62,272 bases of DNA from a virus: positions 1-62,272 of IMG/VR virus record IMGVR_UViG_3300049489_000902. One strand, given 5' to 3'. The notes under the pieces were generated by a model that worked only from the letters and a program-made list of their open reading frames with translations, searched no databases and was not told the DNA's origin. This document shows positions 52,193-61,543 of this stretch, in pieces (positions within the stretch are counted from its first letter, which is position 1; each line of letters opens with the position of its first letter). Both the position numbers and the translations under genes were made by a program.

Positions 52193-53293
52193 TTATTTAG
52201 AAGTTGCTCCGCCAGAATATTCTGGAGTATTATATTCTTTCTCTTGTTTTCTTTGCAGTAAAGCTTTATTGATATCTTCTTTTATATTTTTTATTAAAGT
52301 AATTTTTTCATCTTTGCTAAGTTTATTTAGAAAAGGATAGTTTTTCTGAAGAAAATCACTAAAATCAGAATTAGAAGCTAATTGTTGTATAGTAATAGTA
52401 TGTTGTCCAAACTTATCAGAATATTCTATTGGTAATACTCTTTGAACATTAGTTACATCTGCATTTAATTTTGTTTTGTCTTCTGAGTAAACTTTATCAC
52501 CACCTAATATAGCAGCATAATCGCCTTTTTGGAAAAAGTTCTGAATACCAATATAAGTATTTAATATCTTATTTATTAGGTCTGTAACTTTATCAGCAAT
52601 AGGTCCTAAGTCTTTTTTTGAAAGATAAGGTGATTCTTCTTTAGGAAGCTCTTTAGTAACAGAATCTATTATTGGTTTAGAAATTAATTCTGGATTTAAT
52701 TTAAGATTAAGCTTATCTTTAAGTTCAATTAAACCATATCCAACTGCTAAGATTTGTCTAACATTATTTTGCGTTCTTCTTCCCCAAACACCTTCTGGCT
52801 CATCACCTTTTTGAGGAGTACCAATTCTATTTAATTCAGTAGTAACTTCATCAAGAGATTTTTGAGATTGTTTTTTCTCTTCATATACTTTTGCTGGCGC
52901 ATTAATATCAGAAACGGAAACAGCACCGGCAGGATATTTTTCTATAGGATTTAATAGTGTTGGATTTTGTGAGCCAACAAAATGCTCTATAAAGAAATCT
53001 GAAAAAGCTTTAAAATTCTTTTTTTGTTCTTCAGTTGGTTGAATTTTAGAATCAACTTGTACAGTTGCTTGTGTTAGTATTTTAGCAGCCTTTTTTAAGG
53101 CAGCTTGCATTACTTTAACTTGTTTTGTACCTTGAACTGGAACATAATTAGAAGTATTACTTCTTGGAGCTTGAACAGAAAAACTTGATGTAGTATTAGG
53201 TACGTTAGAATCTCCAATTAGATTTCTTTGAGCAGTAGCAATAATGCTATTACTAATAGAATTTAATATATATTTTCTTTGAGATATAGACAT
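52193..53293 (-). CDS. Hypothetical head-region protein (366 aa)
   Basis: From the ATG at 53293 (MSISQRKYILN), one base after the preceding stop, with GGAA about 7 bases upstream. A TTG-initiated start 12 bases earlier is possible. A basic N-terminal helix (ISNSIIATAQRNLIG) precedes a low-complexity Ser/Thr/Pro stretch. The remainder is helical and charged. An internal-head role is inferred from neighbours. Confidence 0.5.
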   Translation of the reverse strand: MSISQRKYILNSISNSIIATAQRNLIGDSNVPNTTSSFSVQAPRSNTSNYVPVQGTKQVKVMQAALKKAAKILTQATVQVDSKIQPTEEQKKNFKAFSDFFIEHFVGSQNPTLLNPIEKYPAGAVSVSDINAPAKVYEEKKQSQKSLDEVTTELNRIGTPQKGDEPEGVWGRRTQNNVRQILAVGYGLIELKDKLNLKLNPELISKPIIDSVTKELPKEESPYLSKKDLGPIADKVTDLINKILNTYIGIQNFFQKGDYAAILGGDKVYSEDKTKLNADVTNVQRVLPIEYSDKFGQHTITIQQLASNSDFSDFLQKNYPFLNKLSKDEKITLIKNIKEDINKALLQRKQEKEYNTPEYSGGATSK

Positions 53294-53294
53294 G

Positions 53295-54662
53295 TTAAAT
53301 TCCAAGTATTTGATTGAATCTAGCTTTATTGCCAGCTACCCAATTAAAAGCATTTGTATCAGAGACTTCTTGTTTAAAAAATCCCTTTGCATTTCTCATA
53401 ATAGCAACAAGCTCATTGTATTGAGTATCACTAATTGCGTTGACTTTTTTCTGATGTAACTTTGCCATTTGTTCTGTGTAGTTAATAAAATCTTTTAAAA
53501 CAGTATTGTTCTTATAAGCTATATCTGCACTATTTTCTACATTATTTACAACAGCACGATCTGCATCTGGCTTTATTCTAGAAAGTTTAGCTTCTAATAC
53601 TGGTAAAGTTTGCTTTAAATGACTTCCAAGATTATTTACCAATGATTTAATTGTACTTAATCTCCAATTAATTGCATTTTTAATATTTGCAATATAAAGA
53701 GCCTCTTCGTCGTTTCTTTCGCCTACTAATGGCTCATCGGCAATTACTTTTGAATCCAAACTAAAATCTGCTGGATATTCAATATTGTTAATTGTATTAA
53801 TTATATTATTAATATCTTTAATTAATTTTGCTGAAGATATTGTAGAAGATATTAGATCTTGACTTAATTTGGTGCTATTTACTACTATTCTTGAAATATC
53901 ATCTAAAAAATCTGTATCCATATTTCTTGATCGTAAATCAGGTAGCTCATCATATTTAGTATTAAAAGATTTAAAAGCAGATTGTAGTTTATCACTATCA
54001 GCTTTTAATATTTCAGAATTTTTTTTTAATTCAGACTGAATATCAGGTGCTTGTGCTTTTTTAATAAGCTTTAAAAAACGCTCTTGAATCTCATCTAAAG
54101 TTTCAACTTTTCCTAATTCACCTTCAAATACTTGAACTCCCTTAGGATGAACTGTATTTAATATATTTTTAGCAGCTCTCTTATTCAAAATTTTTAAGAT
54201 CTTATCATGCTCATCATCTAAAGTCTCAACAACTCCTAATTCATTTCCACCAAATAAATCAACACTTCCATCAGGATGTGCCTCATCTAATATAGAAGCC
54301 TTCTTATTTATTAAAGCTAAAAACTTATCTTGGATCTCATCCAATGTTTCAACTTTACCTAAATCACTATTGAAAACATCTACGCCTTTAGGATGAACTT
54401 TTTGAAATATATTTGTTTTTTGTAAGCTAACAGAAGCTTCTAAATATGCTTTAATTTTAGATTCAACTAATTCTGCCTGGCTAATTAAACCTTTATTTCT
54501 TAAACCTAATGCTAATTTTAATAAATTTGTACCTAAATCATCCGTAGGTTTCAAATCAATTTCTTTTTTAGCAGAAGCTTTAACTAATCTTTTTTCTAAA
54601 GCTATTTTAGCAAAAGATCTCATTACTTCAGATTCATTAAAAGTTTTAGATTTAAAGTTCAT
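53295..54662 (-). CDS. Head-region protein with three HPxG repeats
   Basis: 455 residues. About residues 85-200 contain three tandem repeats of about 40 residues: VHPKGVDVFNSDLGKVETLD, AHPDGSVDLFGGNELGVVET and VHPKGVQVFEGELGKVETLD. The same motif occurs once in the 1189-residue scaffold/protease. The N-terminus EVMRSFAKIALEKRLV is a basic amphipathic helix. The C-terminal half is helical. The shared repeat suggests a common capsid-targeting or processing role, inferred. Confidence 0.55.
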   Translation of the reverse strand: MNFKSKTFNESEVMRSFAKIALEKRLVKASAKKEIDLKPTDDLGTNLLKLALGLRNKGLISQAELVESKIKAYLEASVSLQKTNIFQKVHPKGVDVFNSDLGKVETLDEIQDKFLALINKKASILDEAHPDGSVDLFGGNELGVVETLDDEHDKILKILNKRAAKNILNTVHPKGVQVFEGELGKVETLDEIQERFLKLIKKAQAPDIQSELKKNSEILKADSDKLQSAFKSFNTKYDELPDLRSRNMDTDFLDDISRIVVNSTKLSQDLISSTISSAKLIKDINNIINTINNIEYPADFSLDSKVIADEPLVGERNDEEALYIANIKNAINWRLSTIKSLVNNLGSHLKQTLPVLEAKLSRIKPDADRAVVNNVENSADIAYKNNTVLKDFINYTEQMAKLHQKKVNAISDTQYNELVAIMRNAKGFFKQEVSDTNAFNWVAGNKARFNQILGI

Positions 54663-54698
54663 TTTACCCTACATTAATATTAATTTATAGCCAGTTAA

Positions 54699-55391
54699 TC
54701 ACAGCCACATGCACTCTAACAAAGGATTAAAAGGAGAAGGAGGTCCAGTAACTACAGCAATAGAAGGATGATGTTCACTTGGTCGCCTAGAAGTTAATAA
54801 ACCTTTTTCACTTACAAACAAATTAGCTCTTAAAGCATATGCTTGATTTGTCTCATATTTGTCTGTTTGGAAAAACATTCGATCATACCAAACAGTCATT
54901 CTTCCAGTTCCAGCCGTAGAGTCATCACCAGGAATATTTGGAACATAATAAGTATAACTTACAATTGCTTTAATTTCCGTTGGTGTTCCTGTGCCTAAAA
55001 CATCAAAGTTACAAACAGTTCCTGCTAAAAACGTAACAATTCCATTAGTTGCATTTAAAACACAATTAACTGTAGATGTAAAAGAATTTTTAATTAAATT
55101 AGCTTTTCTTAAAGGAATAGATACATCTTTAGTTAAAACCATTGTTCCACCAGGACCAGGTGTAATTTCAGCATTTTCCGTAAAAACTGTTTCCTGCCAT
55201 TGAACAGCAGAAAATGATTTAGTCCTTATATCATCAATAATTCCTATTGGACAAATACCAGAGCTAACTGTAGCCATAACTTGATTATTAATTACAGTTA
55301 ATTCTGCAATCATTCCTGGCTCAAATTCTGCGCTAGGATCACAGATAAATGAAGCTGGAATTGAGCTTCCAATATGAACAGTTCTTAACAT
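54699..55391 (-). CDS. Virion protein, beta-rich (230 aa)
   Basis: Beta-strand and loop pattern (MIAELTVINNQVMATVSSGI, VSIPLRKANLIKNSFTSTVN, RMTVWYDRMFFQTDKYETNQ) with no helical bundle or enzymatic motif. Probably a head decoration or a minor virion protein. It lies just after a strong terminator, so it probably has its own promoter. Confidence 0.55.
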   Translation of the reverse strand: MLRTVHIGSSIPASFICDPSAEFEPGMIAELTVINNQVMATVSSGICPIGIIDDIRTKSFSAVQWQETVFTENAEITPGPGGTMVLTKDVSIPLRKANLIKNSFTSTVNCVLNATNGIVTFLAGTVCNFDVLGTGTPTEIKAIVSYTYYVPNIPGDDSTAGTGRMTVWYDRMFFQTDKYETNQAYALRANLFVSEKGLLTSRRPSEHHPSIAVVTGPPSPFNPLLECMWL

Positions 55392-55436
55392 AATACTCCA
55401 GTATATATCTTACAAAGATGCTGTTTTAATACTACA

Positions 55437-55470
55437 AAAACGCAGGTACTAATAATAATACCTGCGTTTT
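55437..55470. terminator. Bidirectional hairpin terminator
   Basis: Perfect arms AAAACGCAGGTA and TACCTGCGTTTT with a 10-base loop and T runs on both strands. It terminates the 130-residue gene transcript. Confidence 0.85.
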
Positions 55471-55489
55471 ATATATTTAACAACAAAAA

Positions 55490-55882
55490 CTATGAAGAAG
55501 CAATTGCTGATTTAATCTCGTCTAAAGAAACAGATAACATATTACAGATATCTTTTCCTCCAAAACCATTATCAAATAAAACATTAATAGCTTTATTTTT
55601 AAGAACAGGATCGACAGGGGAGCCAGACCCCATATCTTTTAATGTTTGGAAGTTAATACCTTTTTCAGCCCAATCTTCTAATGATGGTTTATCACCAGCT
55701 AAAGATTGTAATACAGCTGTTAAGATTTCTGCCTCTTTAGTAAAACCAGCTTTATCAATTACTGCGGCAGCAGCACAAATAAGATCAGCAGCTTGAGCTA
55801 CAGGTAACTCTTCCTCTGATTTTAATAATTGTTTTTCCATTCCTTCAATTAACTCTTGCTCACAACTACTGATCTTAAACAT
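55490..55882 (-). CDS. Small helical hypothetical protein (130 aa)
   Basis: Helical, with an Ala-rich region AQAADLICAAAAVIDKAGFT and a C-terminal VSLDEIKSAIASS, resembling small scaffold or head accessory proteins. It shares the operon with the 161-residue Lys/Glu-rich gene and precedes a terminator. No family recognised. Confidence 0.5.
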   Translation of the reverse strand: MFKISSCEQELIEGMEKQLLKSEEELPVAQAADLICAAAAVIDKAGFTKEAEILTAVLQSLAGDKPSLEDWAEKGINFQTLKDMGSGSPVDPVLKNKAINVLFDNGFGGKDICNMLSVSLDEIKSAIASS

Positions 55883-55892
55883 GTTTTACTCC

Positions 55893-56378
55893 TTATTTAT
55901 CAGCTTTTTTATCTAATTTAGCAGATAAAGACTCTACTTTTTTGGTTAATTTAGCTACTTCTTTTTCAGCAACTGAAAGTTCTTTTTTAGAAGCTTTTAA
56001 TTCATCCATTAATTCTTTTTCACTAGAATCAGTCTTTTTAGCTAAAGAAACTAGTTCTGCAATTTGCAAAGCAACAGCTGAAGATTTCTCAAATCCAATT
56101 ACTTCTAAAGCAGATGAAGCAAAAATTAAACCCTTAAGAGCATCATCACATGCTTCTTTCTTGGTTTTCTTTTCTTTCTTGGGAAATGGATTAACTCCCT
56201 TTACTCCTTTAGCGGGTTTCTCTTCTTTATCTTCTTTTTTGCCTTTTGCAGGTTTTTCCTCTTCCTCTTTTTCTACTTTTTTCTTAGCAGCATATTTTGA
56301 GAAAGTTGAAAGAAAAGACTCGTCATTTAATTTAGCATACATGTCACTAGCAATTTGGTTCGCAGCATTTTTTATCAT
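55893..56378 (-). CDS. Lys/Glu-rich coiled-coil head-region protein (161 aa)
   Basis: N-terminus (SFLSTFSKYAAKKKVEKEEE) followed by a low-complexity Lys/Glu/Pro linker (two EEKPAKG repeats), an Ala-rich helix and a C-terminal 45-residue coiled coil (ELKASKKELSVAEKEVAKLT). This resembles internal or scaffold proteins of large phages. AAGGAA precedes the ATG. Confidence 0.5.
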   Translation of the reverse strand: MIKNAANQIASDMYAKLNDESFLSTFSKYAAKKKVEKEEEEKPAKGKKEDKEEKPAKGVKGVNPFPKKEKKTKKEACDDALKGLIFASSALEVIGFEKSSAVALQIAELVSLAKKTDSSEKELMDELKASKKELSVAEKEVAKLTKKVESLSAKLDKKADK

Positions 56379-56413
56379 TTGTTCATTCCTTAAAAAGTTA
56401 AATGTTTAAAAAC

Positions 56414-56439
56414 TGCCCCAGGATATTTCACCTGGGGCA
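56414..56439 (-). terminator. Terminator after protease/scaffold gene
   Basis: Perfect arms TGCCCCAGG and CCTGGGGCA with an 8-base loop, followed on the minus strand by GTTTTTAAA. It sets the level of downstream head genes. Confidence 0.85.
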
Positions 56440-56447
56440 ATTAGTTA

Positions 56448-59400
56448 TTAGAATAATCTTTGTTTCTTTCCAAGGCTATTAGAAAGAACTCTAACTATAT
56501 CATTATCTTCAACTGGTGCATGAGTTGATTCGCCTTCTCCTCTGGTTCCAACCTGTGGAATGAATCCAGCAGTTTTAACAGTGAGTGTAGGAGCTTGAGC
56601 AACAATATTCTTAAAGGACTCTAATCCTTCAGCATTGAATTTCAAGATCTTATCAACTTGAGCAGCTTTGGCTTCACGAACATTTAAGCATAATCCACGA
56701 TCTGCCATTGCTTCAACTAATTCCCATGCCTCAGCTAATTTAACTTTATGGGCATCCATTTCGGCTTCCTGAGAGGCTTTCGCGTGCTCTTTAACTAGTT
56801 CAGCTGCAAACTCTGAACCACCCTCTGCATTGGCATAATATTTCTTGTAATATGCAACCGCAGCAGCATCAACGCCTTCAGCAACTAATGAATCTAATTC
56901 TGAAGCAGTAATTGATCCAGTAGCAATTAAGTTACGAATTGCAAGAGCTTCTTTGCGAACGTTTGGATTTGAGGTAGCAACATCAACTACTTTAGTATGA
57001 ATTGCTTCTAAATCTTCTACTTCGTCAAGATCATCACTAACAGTAATATCAAGATCTAATTTAGCAGATCCTTGTGGATGAGCCTCATTAAGGATAGGAT
57101 TAAACTCACTGGCTAATTTAGCTCTTAAAGTAGCTCTATCAGAAGCTTGCGCTAAATCAAGAGTTAATTTATTTGTAGTAGGATTAAAATCTCCCTTGAT
57201 ATCTTGTTCATCACAAGCTTCGCAATCATCAGCAGCAGCTCTGTCAAGGTCAGCTAATTCAGATTCAATTGCATCTTGTTCTGCTTCAATTTCACTTAAA
57301 GCAACTTCATCATCTTTAATTTCGTCAGTAACAACCTCGTCATTAAGCAATTCAGCAATTAAAGCCTCAGCTTCTTCATCACTAACATCTTCTGACTCAG
57401 TAGTTTCAGCTAATTCACTTTCCATTTGAGCACGCTTCATAATCATGTCTGAACTACGAGCGTATTTAACGAAAGCATTTAGTAATTGGAAACCATCAGC
57501 AATTGCAGTTTTTGCATCAGCAATTGAATCTTCAGTTACAGAAGAAATTACAGAAGCATTCTCGGTAGTTACAGCATTATTTTCATAAACTGAAACGATT
57601 TGAGCAAGTTCTTCTGAATGATCATTCAATGAAGCAAGTGATTCTTTCATGGCATCAACTAAACCTGAATTTAATTGTTTGCGCATAACTTGTAATGAAG
57701 CAGTTGCAGTTACTGGAGCAGTAGGCTCAGCAGCAATTTCTCCCATTTCAGATTGTTCACCAGTTAAAGCCCTTACAGCTTCAACTAAATCGCTTGAAAG
57801 ATTTTGAATTTGACTTGAGATATCTTCGATTTTTGCCGTAGGGTCTTCTACATCAGCAGGAGCAACAACAGGGGAGACAGGTGCGGCGGGCTCAGCAGTT
57901 GTCATTTCAGGAGCAGCTTGACCTAATTTTGGTAAGCCAAGAATCATATTTACGGCATCTTCTGGTTTGCTTTTAACAACAGAACCATCAGGTAAAACAG
58001 TTCCTTCTTTAGCAGTAGCTGCTTCAGCAGGAGTTAATCTACGCATTTTACCAGTTTGTGAAATCGCAACTAAAACATTAGGAACAATAACGTCAGCTGG
58101 TAATATGGTATCAGCTTTATTAGTATCTAAACCTTTTAATACTTTATCAGTTTCCTCGTCAAGTTTTTTACCTAAATTAGGATCTACTGGCTTTGCAGTT
58201 GAAGGAGTAACTACCATTTCAGGAAGTTCAGTTACTTGGGCACGAACTTCTTGTAATAGAATTTTACCAAATTCAGCAGTGGCAATTTTATCAACAGAAA
58301 GACTTGAGTCAACATCAAGTAAATCAGCAACAGAAGCTTCACGGACTAAAGTCTCGCCAACAAATACTTTCCAGGCACTATCAGTTACTTTAGCTGATTT
58401 AACGAATTTGCCAGTTAGTTTCTCTCCACGAGAAAGCTTTTGTTTAATTTCTTTGTCGCCAGGATAAAGGTCTTCAACTTTTCCAACCTCAGGGAAAGGT
58501 TTCTTTCCTTGCATGTGTTTATCACCTTTACGAGCTTCTTCATTACCTGGATCAACTTTATATTGTTGTTTACCTTTGCCAACAGGGGCTTCGGTTCCAG
58601 CATGATAAGCTCTTGATTCTAAAGCAGCTTTAGCAGCTGATAAAGCATTAAGGCGTTGTGATGCACGAGCAAGCAATTTCTTTTTCTCTAAATCGCCTGG
58701 AGCTAAACCAGTTGAACCACCAAGATCATCGACTTTCATTTGACGATCTTCGTCTCGTAATTTAGCATTCATTGGGTCGGCTGGATATTGAGTCCCACCT
58801 TTGACGGGATCAACAGTTCCTTGAAAATACGCTGTCTTTTTACTCATTGTTTCCTCTTCAGTAATTTTTGATATTTTTGTTGTTAAATCTGCAAGAGTGG
58901 CTTGCATCATATTAATTTTCTCAGACAATTCAGCAGTTATTTCTTTTGCACTTGAAATTTCAGTTTCCTGAGCATATCTTTGACCAGGAGTGGTCAATTG
59001 CTCAGTATCCCCTGTAAATGCATCAGAACTATCTACGTCAGAAGAATCCATCTCTTCTTGAAGTTTTTCAATTCTTTCAATTGCTTTCTCTAAATCAGCT
59101 TTTAATTCATCAAGAGAATTTGTGTTTAATGAAATATTTTCACTTAAACCCTCTTTATTGTTAAAAGATAAATTAGCAGAATATTCATTAGCAATTTTAT
59201 TTAATTTATTTTGCTTTTGTGCTACATAAGAATTTAATGCATTTACAGAAGCAACTATATTTTTAATCTTAGCTTTACGATCAGCACCATTAACTACAAT
59301 AGATAACTCAATAGGACTTAAGTCTAAATTGATTTCACCATAACAAGTTTTATGACGCATGTGTTCGCAGAAATCTTTTTCTGCTCTAGCTACTCTTCCA

Positions 59401-60017
59401 CAATCTGTACAAACTGCTTTTCCAACTGCTGTACCCATTGATACATCATTAGAATAACCAGTTGAAACTTTTCTTGCCAAGTCAGGATAATTAATTTTAT
59501 CTAATGCACAAAGAGCAATTACTCTTTTTAATTTACGATCATAGTAAGTATCAACAATAAATCCTCTTACAAAGTCAACTGAACTTGATTTATGATCAAT
59601 ACAAAGTGGCTTTCCAACCCACTTCTTATGTGCAATTAATAGCTCTTTTTCAGGGAAAATGTCAGCGTTGGCATTTTTGTATGGCTTAATTGAAGGGTCA
59701 TTAGATTTCCACTTCATTGATTCGCCAGTAACTTCCCAACCTACTTGAACTTCTTCTCCCTTAGCAGTTAATTTAACTGTACCATCATCATTTAATGATG
59801 AAGCTTCAGCAGCGTGCATCATAATAGCTGAGAAATAAAGAAAATCATCAGCTTTAGGAGCTACTTTTCTTTTTTCGGCATCAGCCTTTGATTCTTTTTT
59901 AAATTCAGTAATGGTTTCGGCGAATTTTGCTAATATAGCAGGGTCTACTTGAGATATTGATGTTTCAGTTGATTCAATGCGTTCAATCTGATAAGCTTCG
60001 CCTATTTTAATAAACAT
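56448..60017 (-). CDS. Prohead protease fused to scaffold-like region
   Basis: 1189 residues. Residues about 55-260 have a head-maturation protease-like pattern: KKWVGKPLCIDHKSSSVDFV (His 142), TGYSNDVSMG (Ser 193 a candidate), a Cys/His cluster (CTDCG at 203-207, CEH at 217-219) and LSPIELSIVVNGADRKAKI. The remaining 900 residues are acidic and helical, as in scaffolds, with two related blocks (about 385-430 and 465-525) built around KGGTQYPADP and KGKQQYKVDP. One HPxG block occurs near residue 980. A start-overlapping TAATG joins it to a 38-residue ORF. Catalytic residues are inferred, not proven. Confidence 0.65.
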   Translation of the reverse strand: MFIKIGEAYQIERIESTETSISQVDPAILAKFAETITEFKKESKADAEKRKVAPKADDFLYFSAIMMHAAEASSLNDDGTVKLTAKGEEVQVGWEVTGESMKWKSNDPSIKPYKNANADIFPEKELLIAHKKWVGKPLCIDHKSSSVDFVRGFIVDTYYDRKLKRVIALCALDKINYPDLARKVSTGYSNDVSMGTAVGKAVCTDCGRVARAEKDFCEHMRHKTCYGEINLDLSPIELSIVVNGADRKAKIKNIVASVNALNSYVAQKQNKLNKIANEYSANLSFNNKEGLSENISLNTNSLDELKADLEKAIERIEKLQEEMDSSDVDSSDAFTGDTEQLTTPGQRYAQETEISSAKEITAELSEKINMMQATLADLTTKISKITEEETMSKKTAYFQGTVDPVKGGTQYPADPMNAKLRDEDRQMKVDDLGGSTGLAPGDLEKKKLLARASQRLNALSAAKAALESRAYHAGTEAPVGKGKQQYKVDPGNEEARKGDKHMQGKKPFPEVGKVEDLYPGDKEIKQKLSRGEKLTGKFVKSAKVTDSAWKVFVGETLVREASVADLLDVDSSLSVDKIATAEFGKILLQEVRAQVTELPEMVVTPSTAKPVDPNLGKKLDEETDKVLKGLDTNKADTILPADVIVPNVLVAISQTGKMRRLTPAEAATAKEGTVLPDGSVVKSKPEDAVNMILGLPKLGQAAPEMTTAEPAAPVSPVVAPADVEDPTAKIEDISSQIQNLSSDLVEAVRALTGEQSEMGEIAAEPTAPVTATASLQVMRKQLNSGLVDAMKESLASLNDHSEELAQIVSVYENNAVTTENASVISSVTEDSIADAKTAIADGFQLLNAFVKYARSSDMIMKRAQMESELAETTESEDVSDEEAEALIAELLNDEVVTDEIKDDEVALSEIEAEQDAIESELADLDRAAADDCEACDEQDIKGDFNPTTNKLTLDLAQASDRATLRAKLASEFNPILNEAHPQGSAKLDLDITVSDDLDEVEDLEAIHTKVVDVATSNPNVRKEALAIRNLIATGSITASELDSLVAEGVDAAAVAYYKKYYANAEGGSEFAAELVKEHAKASQEAEMDAHKVKLAEAWELVEAMADRGLCLNVREAKAAQVDKILKFNAEGLESFKNIVAQAPTLTVKTAGFIPQVGTRGEGESTHAPVEDNDIVRVLSNSLGKKQRLF

Positions 60018-60133
60018 TAATTATCCTTTTTAAGTTTATCTTTTTTCTCAGATATTTTTTTCTTTTGTTCTTCCGTCAACTCAGACGTTTTAACAATAGA
60101 ATCTATTTTACCATCACCATGCTTTATAAACAT
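60017..60133 (-). CDS. Small ORF (38 aa) before protease/scaffold
   Basis: MFIKHGDGKIDSIVKTSELT followed by a Lys/Glu/Asp helix. It starts exactly like the downstream gene (MFIK) and overlaps it by one base (TAATG). It is helical and highly charged. It may be translated as a leader that couples to the protease, or act as a small regulatory peptide. Confidence 0.5.
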   Translation of the reverse strand: MFIKHGDGKIDSIVKTSELTEEQKKKISEKKDKLKKDN

Positions 60134-60209
60134 AAAATACTCACAATTTCAAGAATAACTGATATACGCTAAAAAACATACTAAAATATTAGTGAATTTC
60201 TTTCGTATA

Positions 60210-60830
60210 TTATACTTTTTTCAGTTCTTCTTCTCTTTGTTTATATAACTGAAGTAATACTGGAACTTCTTTTTCTATTTTTTTATTTAAATTCTTGCCC
60301 ACATCATCTAACCAAGTCTCAGACAAGATGTTATCTTTAATAATCGGAAACACTCTATCATCAATTAAATTGCTTATAGACTTAGCTTTATTTTGTATAT
60401 CTTCAATATATTTAGATATATTTTTAGTAAATTCTACAGACTCTAATACTTCAAATTCATCAACGAACAAATTAACTATCTTCTGCAACTCTTCAATAGA
60501 AGAAATAAATGCTGAACTTGACTTTTTAACTTGAACATCAAACATGAATGGTTTTAAAGAATTAATTGCTTCAAAAGCAGCAATCTTAAATTTATTAAAA
60601 TTATCAACCGTTTTATCTCTAAATGCTCTTAAAACTGATCTTTGCTTTAAAATATCTTCAGCAGGTATATCTCCCTTTTCTTTAAAAGGAACATACATAT
60701 CATTTAATTCATTTACACTATAATCTAATTGTTTTTTAGCATTTCTAAAATATCTTAAACAAATATTGGCTTTTTGTTTCTCATCGTCAGAAACAGGATA
60801 AGATAGTTGTATTGATGATTTTTTTCTCAT
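60210..60830 (-). CDS. Helical hypothetical protein (206 aa)
   Basis: Long helices throughout (KANICLRYFRNAKKQLDYSV, IEELQKIVNLFVDEFEVLES, NKKIEKEVPVLLQLYKQREE), no beta segments or enzyme motif. Coupled to the phosphatase gene upstream (ATGA). It could be a head-core or assembly chaperone, but no family was recognised. Confidence 0.55.
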   Translation of the reverse strand: MRKKSSIQLSYPVSDDEKQKANICLRYFRNAKKQLDYSVNELNDMYVPFKEKGDIPAEDILKQRSVLRAFRDKTVDNFNKFKIAAFEAINSLKPFMFDVQVKKSSSAFISSIEELQKIVNLFVDEFEVLESVEFTKNISKYIEDIQNKAKSISNLIDDRVFPIIKDNILSETWLDDVGKNLNKKIEKEVPVLLQLYKQREEELKKV

Positions 60831-61543
60831 TGATTTAAGAAGCCCCCAACATTAGTTGATGGTCCTACTCCATTTATCCCAGCGCCATTATCATAAGTTC
60901 CGACTTGGAAATTTATATCTTTATATGGTTTTATTGATTTATCCCTGTCTTCTAACGTCTCTGTTATTGGATCATATACAAAATCATATGGATAAGCTCT
61001 TGTATTATCTAATAATGGAGCAAATGTTATGTCATAACAAGAATTAGTTCCATCAGATACTGTTTCATCCCTAGCATTATCTACTATATCTAAACTATTC
61101 TCATCTTTGCCAATAGATCTTAATAACTTTAGCATTAATCGTACTAATTTAGGATTTAACCCTATTCCAAATCCTAATCTAAACATATTTGCTAATACTT
61201 TTTTAATATCCCTCTTAAGAAATACTAATTCATATATTGCTGATAAAAAACCTGTCCTGTCTTTTCCAACATGACAATGGATGAAAACAGGTTTTGTTTT
61301 AAATAAATCTTTTAAATTATATTTAAACAACTCTTTTAATGTACTTATATCTTTAACATCAATAGGAATAATAACATGTTTTATTCCTAATTCTTTGCAA
61401 ACAGAATCTATGTCTTCACCATGCTCTTTATCTAAAGAAATAATACTTTTTATATTATAATTTTGTTTTAAAGCAATGACATCTTCTTTAGTGGGAAATC
61501 CTCCCCTATAAACACCCTTATCTATTTGTTGAAATCTAATCAT
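60827..61543 (-). CDS. Dual-specificity/tyrosine phosphatase-like protein
   Basis: 238 residues. The signature HCHVGKDRTGF (His89-Cys90-x5-Arg96) is the complete catalytic P-loop of cysteine phosphatases. The upstream VYRGGFP and SIISLDKEHGED fit a DSP fold, with Asp62 or Asp65 as the general-acid candidate. A C-terminal extension of about 80 residues (TNSCYDITFAPLLDNTRAYP) has no match I recognise. It is coupled to both neighbours by ATGA overlaps. A phosphatase inside a head gene cluster is unusual; targets may be host or virion phosphoproteins. Confidence 0.8.
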   Translation of the reverse strand: MIRFQQIDKGVYRGGFPTKEDVIALKQNYNIKSIISLDKEHGEDIDSVCKELGIKHVIIPIDVKDISTLKELFKYNLKDLFKTKPVFIHCHVGKDRTGFLSAIYELVFLKRDIKKVLANMFRLGFGIGLNPKLVRLMLKLLRSIGKDENSLDIVDNARDETVSDGTNSCYDITFAPLLDNTRAYPYDFVYDPITETLEDRDKSIKPYKDINFQVGTYDNGAGINGVGPSTNVGGFLNQ

